DNA of 64,000 nucleotides from Oryzias latipes (Eukaryota > Chordata > Actinopteri > Beloniformes > Adrianichthyidae): positions 20,009,311 to 20,073,310 of the forward strand of contig NC_019866.2 in NCBI RefSeq assembly GCF_002234675.1, in the 5' to 3' direction. Of this stretch, positions 55,704 through 64,000 are shown one piece after another (the stretch's first letter is position 1; every line of letters begins with the position of its first letter). Both the position numbers and the translations under genes were made by a program. Below the pieces are notes generated by a model. The model was not told where the DNA came from. It did no database searches and saw nothing but the letters and a program-made list of their open reading frames with translations.

Positions 55704-58159
55704 ATGGCGCCCTCCAAGGCGAAACATGCCAGTGGCCAGCCTTGGGTTATTCCTGGAGGGTTTTCAGGTATGGTATAAGTTAAATTAAATGTGGATATCT
55801 AAAATTATTGTAAATAGAAATTAGAATATCCAGTAAATTTGAAGCTCTTGTCTGGGACGTTGGGACACTCGTTTGTTCGTTGTACTGATGGTTCTGCTTC
55901 TGCAGTCCTTTCCTTACAGTTCAGCTCCGGCAGCGCTGCTCGTCATTGTCTGTACGTGAAGGAGCACAAAGTGCGCACAGAGAAGAGTTCTCACAGACCT
56001 CTGGACAGGACTTTGTTTCTGCTCAACATTCCTCCGTACTGTTCAGAGGTGAGCCTCAAGAGAAAATAAAAAAATAACCGAGATGTCTTTCTTTGTCTTA
56101 CACAGACTCAGCTGACAGAAAATTCACATCTGCAACTCAAATGTCTTTTAAAAAGAGTAAAGCGAATAAAGCCTTACATTATGCGGCTTATTCAGTCTGC
56201 TTGATCTTACTTTTTTGCAACCAAACAACCTGAAAATTAAAAAAAAAATCCCAGTTTATTACTTACCTTGGTTTCATTGAATACTCTTGGTTATTTTGTT
56301 GTGGTTTTATTTGTCTCTCTAACTTGTCCTATCCAGCAGCTGAGCAAACGGATATGAATCTTCTGACACACGAGGTGTATATTCGTATAAACCTCTTCTG
56401 TATTTGAGGCTAAACTGTTGGGTGGCGACATAACAAAAAGAAGAGGACAGAGTGGGACGTTAGAAATGGGGGATGAGGTTACAAACAAGGGGAGAGAGAA
56501 GTAGACGCAGTGGCAAAGCAACACATTGCTAGAGATTTATCATTACTGCCAGGTGTAGATGTTAGAACTAAACACTGGGCCCGTCCACAGACACACTGGA
56601 AAGTTACAAACATACCTGTTGGCTCCAAAGATCTTCACGCACAAACACGTAAATGCGTACACAGTACAGCTGCAGTTCACACGCACATGCTTATGGATAC
56701 GAACCAACACGTGTCAAGCATATCATTCCATCCCGCATACTATTTGTGCAAAGGTGAGCTGACACTTATGCTCACCAGAAAGCCCATCCTGCCCCACGCT
56801 CCTGCCCAACCTATGGGAAGTCCAGTAGAGAGCAAGGCAGGGGGCAACCCCCCATCTGCCCAAGAAGAGGATGCCCAGGAGAAGTGGGGGTCCCCCATGT
56901 GTGCGGTAGACATGAGCCAACTAGGCTCCCCACCTCTCTCATTGATTCTTTATTGTGTTGTTTCAGGTTGTTGTGAAAGAATTATTCTCCCAGTTTGGCG
57001 GCATTGAATCGGTTGAGTTGAGGGATCACCCGGGTTCATCTCAGGAATCTGGACCCAAAATATCCAAACTCTTCAGACCAGCTGAGAAACAGGTTTGTGT
57101 TCCTGCACTCGTCTTTGTGATTTTCATTTACTTTGCTGTGCAATATCTGTGATATCAAGAGTCGCATATGGAGGAAGCAGTTTAGAAGCATCATTTTAAC
57201 TTCCTTATTCAGATTTTAAATTTCTTTAGAATTTTAGGTCCAGCTTCTTAAAGTGTTTCCATAAGTAACAATAAATAAACCAAACTAATTAATAATAGAT
57301 GCAGGGATGATTTGAATCTTTCCTCCATTTGTCCTTCAGCATCTTTGACTGTTAACATGATCACTTATTAACCTTCATCTCTTTTAGGGTTTCAAAGTCG
57401 GTTACATCGTCTTCAAGAACTCCTCAAGTTTGCAAGCAGTTAAGTCTTATCCCTTTGACGCCCCCTTGGTGGTCTCAACTGAGCAGCGTCCGGTGAAAAC
57501 AGGCGTACAGAGTAAGTGATGCCTTTCAGTGCAGTCAGGAAAACAGCAAATCATTTGTTTGACTCGCTTGTTTGGTGCCTCTGCCCTTTACAGAATGGAT
57601 TCAGCAGTATTCAGAGTCCTTCATCCAACCAGAAAAACTCCAGCAAAAAGTTGACAACTTTATGCAGAGCTACGACGAGCGTAAGGAAAAGGTGTGAATT
57701 CCTCCACTCCACTTTGGATTCAGGCACTCATTAATGTTCCTTCCACTGTAACACAGGCCTGTGGTTTTTTTTCTCAGGAAGCAGAGCAAAAGAAAGAAGA
57801 GGCTGAACGGCAACAAGAGGAAGAAGAAGGCTGGGTGAAAGTCACCAGAGGGCACAAGGGCGCTAAAGCTCGTCCTCACAGCGAGGCGGCCAACGAGAAA
57901 ACTCTACAGAAAGAGAAAAGGAAGAAGAGGAGGAAGGAGCTCCTAAACTTCTACACCTGGCAACACAGAAACACACAGAAAGAGCGTAAGTTACTCAAGT
58001 TCAAATGTAACCTGGAGCTAAAATGTTCATCTGTATTTTTTTCTTACATTTACTGTATTCTCTTCTTTTACAGACATTGCTGAGCTGAGGAAGAAGTTTG
58101 AAGAGGACAAACAGAAAATAGCTCTACTGAGGGCGCAGAGAAAATTCAAACCTTACTGA
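55704..58159 (+). CDS. RRP7A: RRP7A, ribosomal RNA processing protein 7 homolog
   Basis: Nucleolar small-subunit processome protein (UTP-C-type module in yeast Rrp7) required for early pre-18S rRNA processing. Seven exons in phase: 55704-55767, 55906-56048, 56967-57092, 57388-57511, 57594-57691, 57778-57985, 58074-58159, giving 282 aa (human 280). The N-terminal half has the divergent RRM: RTLFLLNIPPYCSE, VVKELFSQFGGIESVELRD and GFKVGYIVFKNSSSLQAV. Then come LVVSTEQRPVKTGVQKWIQQ and a charged helix. The C-terminal RRP7 domain includes EEGWVKVTRGHKG, KRRKELLNFYTWQHR and the family-defining end LRKKFEEDKQKIALLRAQRK followed by FKPY. The ATG at 55704 is the only one in frame before the RRM and has a suitable context. 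AATAAA at 58193-58198 gives a very short 3' UTR. Confidence 0.96.
56049..56966 (+). other. RRP7A intron 2
   Basis: The largest RRP7A intron. It reads open for about 150 codons before exon 3 in another frame, but that frame has no recognisable protein and ends in the acceptor. No repeat ends were found. Confidence 0.4.
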
Positions 58160-58199
58160 CTCTTTATGACGTCTTGTTTAAACCACACTGTTAATAAAC

Positions 58200-59246
58200 A
58201 ATTGATCCATAGATGTTTTTGTGATAATTCAATTATCATACTCCGTTTTTTCAAGTACTGGTAGTTTTGGGGGGAGAAAATATAGAAAATTATAGTTTCA
58301 CAATCATTTGATGTAAGCATCAAAGTAGTTTAAAGGGCCTGTATCATATTTTTCTTAATTCTTTGTATATTCACATATATGATACCTTTGACACACTAAA
58401 GAATCCTTTTTTTTTTTAATGAAAGAATTTTCTTACCTGAAAGTTAGACGACTCGATCTCTGAGGCACGGAGAGACTTTCTCTCCTTGTGGAAGTCGCTC
58501 ATTTCATGACATCATCCTAGAGTCGGCCTTAGCAGCGTGTCTGCGTTTCGAAAACAAGCATCCCAACTTTTGCAAAAATGGATGTGCAGATTGTGGAGCC
58601 TCACAAAAGTGTTTTGCCGATCACTGCTAGCTCCGTGGAGAAAGTGGGTGTTAGCTTGGTGGTAGTGCTCACAGCGTAGACTTCCTGGAAGGGGCTGATC
58701 CCATCTTTGTGATGAGAACCCACTCATTTTCATGGATTGGGAGGGGCTGGTGCTAAGAGTGCAGGTTTTTGGAGGAATACTCAAAAAAGGGTGAATGGAC
58801 TGCTTTGGTGTTTTTTTTTTGAAGAATTAACATTATACTCTTAAAAAGCTAAAAAAAACTTGCTTTTCCGTGATATAAGGCCTTTAAATAGTGCAAAAAA
58901 AAGAAGGGAAAGATTAGTTTCAGTCATATCTTGGAAAGAAAATCACATATTACGCTATGGTTAATTTTAAAAGCACTGTGTGACAAAAAATTGGAGAAGT
59001 AACCTCTAAACATTTTAATGGTGCTACTACTAGTGGTATGGTTACAATCCCTTTGGTGTATGAAAGAAACTTTCCCTTCCCCAAAGAGAGATGGTTGACC
59101 TCCACACTGCAGGTTTCAGATGCTATAACATCACAAAGCTCCCATCATACTTCACTCTAGGCTGTTTCTTTCCTCATCTCTATTGTAATAAAAGTCTTCA
59201 TGACCAAATTGGTACATAGTTATGAAGGATACTTTAAAATATTTAA
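58200..59246. other. RRP7A downstream region (nothing recognised)
   Basis: AT-rich intergenic DNA. The 58440-58800 part is less AT-rich and looks like old repeat sequence, but I could not assign it. Confidence 0.35.
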
Positions 59247-59451
59247 CCCTTGTGCTATCTTAGATGACCCCACCCTTACATTGACGTGTTCTCCCTACCA
59301 TGACAAAGGTGGATAAAGGTGGAAAGATTTCATGTAATCCATGGACACCAGTGAAGATCACAAATCATTGAAGAAAAAAGGTTCAGCACATTGTCTAGTG
59401 GGTCTAGATGACCTAACTCCCAACGTTAAAGTGCCTAGGATAGCACAAGGG
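59247..59451 (+). mobile_element. TTAA MITE (family B), copy 5
   Basis: The left end is preceded by TTAA (59243-59246) and the right end is followed by TTAC. The inverted ends and interior are as in copy 3. Confidence 0.85.
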
Positions 59452-59859
59452 TTACAAGTATAAATTTAAAAGCACAAATAAAATGCAACTGTGAACAAAA
59501 TAAGACCATAAAGCATAAACTCCAAGAATGTGATGAGGCAATTTAGCATTTTCACCTTTCCAAACACAGACTCAAAAGGACAGGAAAGTTAATGTCTAGT
59601 TTATTGTGCTATACAGAAAGTCTAAAGCTTGTTGGGTTCACACATGGAAACAAAAACTATTTTAGATTAAATTAAATGGTTTGGGATGAGCTGAAAAAGT
59701 TTAGCGAGTATTTGAAAGGTGCAAATCCACTTCTTACTTCAGCTGCTCACCCACAAATGGTTGTTTTCCAATTCCTTTTATGTTATGGATTTGATGTTTC
59801 ATGTGTGTACTGTATGTATTAGTCCAAACACTGTATGTCTATTTATGATAAATACTATT

Positions 59860-60620
59860 AATCAGCTGCAGCTTGTTCAAACTCAGGTGTATGTCTTCGG
59901 ACGAGGACTAGAAAAGAGCACACCTCTCCAATTTTGAATTCTCTGCACTGGCTCCCAGTCAGCTTTATTATTCATTTTAAACCTAATGCTATCCTAGGCA
60001 CTTTAACGTTGGGAGTTGGGTCATCTAGACCCACTAGACAGTGCGCTGAACCTTTTTTCTTCACCGATTTGTGATCTTCACTGGTTTCCATGGATTACAT
60101 GAAATCCTCTCCACCTTTTTCCGCCTTTGTCATGGTAGGGATAACATCAATGTAAGGGTGGGGTCATAGGATAGCACAAAGGTTAAAATGATATTTTTCG
60201 TTTATAAACGCCCTAATGGAATTGGGACTTCATTTTGATCAGATTTACTTTTACAGTTTGATCCTCGTCAGGTCCTCAGGTGCAGGTCTGCTCGTGGTCC
60301 CCAAGGTCAGAATGAGAACCCCCTTTCCAGCACTGTGAGCCTCATCTGTGGAACAGCCTTCCCTTAGGATGTGAAGGCTTCCTCCACTGTGGAGGTTTTT
60401 AAGAAACTCAAAACCCATCTTATTAACTTAGCTTTTAAGTGGTTTTAATATTTCCTCAGGTTTTAATTTGATTTTACGGACTTTTCCCAGTTTTTGTAGA
60501 ATGTTTTTTTTTAAATTATGATTACTATTATTTTTTTATTATTTACTCTATGCAAAGCTCTTGGAGATGTTCTGTAGGGGTGAAAGTTCATAAATAAAAT
60601 GGAATTTGAATGATTGGGAG
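59860..60620 (+). mobile_element. CR1/L2/Rex1-group LINE 3' fragment, split by a MITE
   Basis: The left part (59860-59980) translates to a stretch like TSPILNSLHWLPVSFIIHF. The right part (from 60187) continues with sequence matching the next conserved region (cgtttataaacgccctaatg), then ggaacagccttccctta, and ends with cataaataaaatggaattt, a typical tail. Between them lies TTAA MITE copy 6. Confidence 0.72.
59981..60182 (-). mobile_element. TTAA MITE (family B), copy 6, inside a LINE fragment
   Basis: Flanked by TTAA on both sides (59977-59980 and 60183-60186). The LINE reading continues across the insertion point. The left inverted end has diverged (acctaatgctatcc), so it is an older copy than copy 3. 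Confidence 0.82.
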
Positions 60621-60826
60621 TAAATAAGGTCTAGAAAATAGCAAAATCTTATCTTCCAGTCAATGTATTAATATCACAATTAGGTTTGATACAGTTATGC
60701 ATTTTCTTATTTTACTGTTTTCCATTTATTGCCTGAAATTAACTAGAAGCGAATATTTAAAATTTAAATGAATAGACTTTCTGCCAAACACTTACCAGCA
60801 GGAATAATTGTTTTTCAGGGTATTTT

Positions 60827-61175
60827 GGGCGACAGTGGCTCAGGCGGTTGAGCGGGTCGTCCAATGATCAAAGGGTCGGCAGTTCGATCCCGCTCCCACC
60901 AGCCAAAATGTCCTTGTGTCCTTGGGCAAGACACTTCACCCTCCTTGCCTCCAGTGTGGCTCCACTGGTGTGTGAATGTGTATGAATGTCCTGGTGATGG
61001 TCAGAGGGGCCGTAGGTGCGAACTGGCAGCCACACCTCTGTCAGTCTGCCCCAGGGCAGCTGTGGCTACAACCGTAGCTTACCATCACCAAGTATGAATG
61101 AGGAGTGAATGAATAATGGACACAATGTAAGCGCTTTGAGTGTCTGGAAAAGTGCAGAAAAATCCAATCCATTAT
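60827..61175 (+). mobile_element. tRNA-derived SINE with an L2-type tail
   Basis: The A box tggctcaggcggtt and the B box agttcgatcccgc are well formed, so the head is tRNA-like. The body contains ccttgggcaagacacttcac and ctccactggtgtgtgaatg, and the 3' end gtaagcgctttgagtgtc...ccaatccattattatta matches LINE tails used for retroposition. It is a SINE and not a tRNA gene, because the acceptor stem and a 3' terminator are missing. Confidence 0.82.
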
Positions 61176-61537
61176 TATTAGTTCCTATCATTTCAGAACC
61201 CATTTTTCTCGTAGTTCAGAATCCACAGTTTTATTTTGCTCCAAGTCTTGCAACATCGTATAAACAGAAATGTTTTGCTTTTTCTTTCTAAAGTTTTGTT
61301 TCTTTTCCTGAGATTAGTCTTTCTGATTAGAATGGCAGTCAGAGCACTGTGTGATCATTTTATTCAGGACATTCAGCAGTTTTATGTATTTTATCAGACA
61401 GCAGTTCTCAAATGCTGTGGATTCTTTTAAAAATATCCCACTGAGATCAAACCAGAAACTGAACTGGAAATCCTGACATTAATTACTACAAAGTTAAGCG
61501 CTGATAAGTGAACACACAGAATCCTATTTAAAGTGAT
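61176..61537. other. Spacer downstream of the ZP gene
   Basis: AT-rich, no feature recognised. If the ZP transcript ends just after its stop codon, this is intergenic. Confidence 0.4.
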
Positions 61538-61542
61538 TTATT
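61537..61542 (-). terminator. Poly(A) signal overlapping the ZP stop codon
   Basis: The minus strand reads ..CAA TAA ATC.., so AATAAA shares its TAA with the stop codon at 61538-61540. Mammalian zona pellucida genes are known for extremely short 3' UTRs of this kind. Cleavage would fall about 15-25 bp further on. Confidence 0.75.
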
Positions 61543-63675
61543 GAGCTTGTTCACTGTGAACATCATATGTTTGCTGCCCCTCAGTCTTCTGACACCTGAA
61601 CTTTAACCAGACAATCAGCAGAACCAACACCAGAGCAGCTCCAACAGCAGGGAGAAGATACAGCCACCCATGAAACACTGCAAAAGGGGAAAAAATCTTA
61701 AGTTGTTCAAACAGTTCTGCACACATTTGTGTTTTCTTTCTCACAAGTAATCGTATCCGTTTCAGTGCCGCTTTGCAACAGCGGCCCAAAGGAGACGAGC
61801 TGGAGCTGATGTGTAAAAAGTTTGGTTTGTCTTCTTTGCCTTTCTCCCTCAGATGCTGAACAAAAAGGGAAACTATTATGAAACATCAAAAATCTAGTTT
61901 TTACTTCAAATATACTCTGAAACACTCACAGATCAAGGTGCAGCGCTGCGCACACTCAACATCATCTGTGCAGATCTCCACCCAGCAGTAAAAGTACATC
62001 TAAATAAGAGACTGCACAGTTATGTTTGTGGAAATATACAACAGAGTCATGATTTGAACAGGTTCCACATACCTCCTCACTGCTTGGGTGGCCTGTATTT
62101 GGGTCCATGAAGGCAAATGTCTTGACATCAAACCTCCTGACCTGGGAGTGGGAGGCAGTCCTTCCCTGCTCATCGACGGGCACGGAGCTCCCCAAGTTAT
62201 CCAGAGGGTTGGGACATCTTATATAGAAAAGGTTAGGGCCCTTGTGTTGATCTACCAGATCACCACAGGAACAAACTTCTTACCCATCATGGAGGAGAGT
62301 CCACACAGAGTGTTTGGATGTAGGATAGGCGAAGCAGTCTCTGACACGCAGAAAAAGTGTGGGATCCGGAGACGGCTGCGCGATGGAGATTTCCACATTC
62401 ACAGCTTTCCGCAGCGGCACTGTCAGAGGAAGCTGGTCCTCAGGAATGAAGGCCGTAAAGGATGAATCTACAGGATGAAATGGTCAAAGATCTGTGGCAG
62501 GACTTGTTTAAAGACCCACCACCTCACACCCCCAACCGAACATTACCAGTGCAACAGACATGGCGAGCAATATTGGCGCTATCCAGCCGTACAGTTCTTA
62601 GCCGGATGCCAGCTCAGACCAAGAAAAGGAAGACAGACGTACGTGGATCTAGTCGTCTATAAGATGCATCAGAATGGAGCAGAACATAATAAATTCAATA
62701 TTTTTCAAACACCATTTTATCGTCTGCTCCTGATTCACAATGGTTTGAATAAAGAAATACTCAGAAATTTAATTTTAAGATGAGTTTTCTTTAAATTTGT
62801 CCTCAATCAGAAGAATGCCCCAAGATCATGTTAGAAACACAGTTTCATCAGAGTAGGTCTTTAATTACAGGCTGTGGCGTTTTCCATTACCTGTAGCTAT
62901 TCTCATCTGCACCTTGATTGTTCCTTGTGCGACCACAGGCGGGGGATTGGTCACTGTATAGAAGGACCGCAGATCTTTGGCGCGTATTAGATCAGATTCC
63001 TCATATTCACATTCAACTTGGAGACTAAAAAACACAAAACTTGCTTATGTACCTTAGTGTGGTAGGATAAATTGTTGACTCTGTGACAGCATTGTGAGCA
63101 GTTCACGCTTACCTAAACGGTGAAGGTCTGCTTTTACTTTTTGGAGGCAGCTCCTCCACTTCCACCTCATAGATCACCAGATCTCCATCCATCTATTTAC
63201 ACGATTGAAAAACAATATTCAGGCCATGTGTTCAAGGTTTAGGCGTTGTGATAAGTTGCCTTACCTTCATTTTTGCACCACAGTCCTGGACTCCTATCTT
63301 AAAGACGGCAACATCTGAGGTTGTGATTGTCGGGAGACACTGAGGCTGATCCTTGATCACAAGGGTGCTGGGATCAATGGGTGGGTGGGTGTCTGCAGCC
63401 TTCACAGTAAACACAAAGTGGCCATCCAGAGAGCATGCTGGACAAAAAGTCAAAACGGTATAAAAAAAGAAAAGGAAAAAAAAGATGATTGCGGGAGCGT
63501 TAAAACTTCTCTGTAGAGCAGCAGTGACAGAACACTTTACCATTGAGTCTGTAGTAACAGCTTGCTGTGCGAGTATTGTAGCAGCATCCCAGCTTAGTAC
63601 AGGCATCTTCTTTGATAACTTGGTGGCCACACTGGATTTGCAAAGATTTCTCAACAATGCACTCACCAGGAAATG
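61538..63675 (-). CDS. Zona pellucida glycoprotein, ZP4/ZP1-like (5' end outside window)
   Basis: Egg-coat (chorion / vitelline envelope) protein that polymerises through its ZP module. Nine 3' exons, minus strand, phases agreeing: 63541-63675, 63265-63437, 63113-63192, 62891-63024, 62284-62467, 62073-62217, 61930-61999, 61745-61855, 61538-61677. The first visible exon is a P-type trefoil (ECIVEKSLQIQCGH, DACTKLGCCYN, CYYRL). It is followed by ZP-N (CSLDGHFVFTVKAADT, VQDCGAKMK) and ZP-C (FLRVRDCFAYPTSKHSVWTL, GCPNPLDN, MYFYCWVEICTDD, CAQRC). A furin-type site ERQRR lies after ZP-C, then a hydrophobic patch LVSFGPLL, then a membrane helix (YLLPAVGAALVLVLLIVWL) and a short tail. Trefoil plus ZP is the ZP1/ZP4 (ZPB) layout. 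The retained transmembrane anchor suggests ovary rather than liver synthesis. Signal peptide and N-terminal exons lie right of the window. Confidence 0.92.
62505..62865 (-). repeat. Dispersed repeat A, copy 9, internally shortened, both ends present
   Basis: It starts tttaaagacccaccacctca and ends agagtaggtctttaa, so both inverted termini are visible and sit next to TTAA. Inside are aacattaccagtgcaaca, tctagtcgtctataagatgc and ctgctcctgattcacaatgg. It lies in the ZP intron between exons 62284-62467 and 62891-63024. Confidence 0.68.
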
Positions 63676-64000
63676 CTGGAGGAGGAGTCGAGATTTTATT
63701 CAGAATGCAAATATGTGACAAAAAGATAAAGGAAAGAAGGGACTCAGAAGGGACAAGCCAAAAATCTTGTTTGACGAAGTGCGTTTCACTTTTCAACAAA
63801 ATGTACAAAAACTATAGTTTTATTAGTTACAAATACAACTCACGGTTTTAATACCAAAACTCAGTAAAATTAAAACATAGTTGAAATAGAAATAAAAACA
63901 AACATTCAATTTAAAAATCAATTCTGTAACTACGAAGTTTGACTTGAACCGTAATGATCCATAACAGAAAAAGTGACGTTTATTTGAGCGTCATCTGCAT
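63676..64000 (-). other. ZP gene intron reaching the right edge
   Basis: AT-rich sequence upstream of the trefoil exon acceptor. No further ZP exon is recognisable before the window ends. Confidence 0.5.

Noticed and set aside
56510-57007. 165-codon plus-strand open frame in RRP7A intron 2
   Set aside because: Ends in the exon 3 acceptor in the wrong frame for RRP7A and has no similarity I recognise.
60832-60900. Second tRNA-like sequence
   Set aside because: Good boxes, but it continues into a SINE body with a LINE-type tail and has no terminator.

Overview
The window is vertebrate nuclear DNA, almost certainly from a teleost fish. Genes are split into many short GT-AG exons, the proteins match vertebrate families closely, and the introns are full of fish-type repeats (Tc1 and hAT transposons, L2-group LINEs, tRNA-derived SINEs, TTAA-flanked MITEs). 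A percomorph such as a medaka relative is plausible, but the species cannot be read from the sequence. Family names rest on remembered human protein sequences, and exon limits on splice sites plus continuous reading phase.

Layout, left to right: NOL12 (+, first exon outside the window, 537-2628); TRIOBP (+, 3599-33503, about 1,482 codons in 17 exons as read here, with an internal promoter for the short Tara form near 15480); NDUFA6 (+, 35035-37199); SMDT1/EMRE (-, 38557-38957); FAM234B (-, 12 exons, 40280-46914); a U12 spliceosomal snRNA gene (-, about 47387-47538); POLDIP3/SKAR (+, 48027-53747); RRP7A (+, 55704-58159); and the 3' nine exons of a zona pellucida (trefoil plus ZP domain, ZP4/ZP1-like) gene (-, 61538-63675, continuing past the right edge). 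Human NOL12-TRIOBP, NDUFA6-SMDT1 and RNU12-POLDIP3-RRP7A all lie on 22q13, so this block keeps an old linkage; FAM234B and the ZP gene are extra neighbours.

The genes are not one pathway. Two act in ribosome biogenesis (NOL12, RRP7A), two in mitochondria (NDUFA6 in complex I, SMDT1 in the calcium uniporter), two in RNA splicing or export (U12, POLDIP3), one organises actin bundles (TRIOBP), one is a membrane FG-GAP-like protein, and one is an egg-coat protein.

The most instructive non-coding content is a layered record of transposition. A hAT element with a perfect 8-bp target duplication carries a TA-flanked pogo-like element. A second hAT with a perfect 8-bp duplication carries a solo-LTR-like insert. 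An L2 LINE splits an older repeat. Six copies of a roughly 200-bp TTAA-flanked MITE include one inside a Tc1 element and one inside a LINE. I found no CRISPR array, no prokaryotic-type operon and no clear new defence or toxin system.
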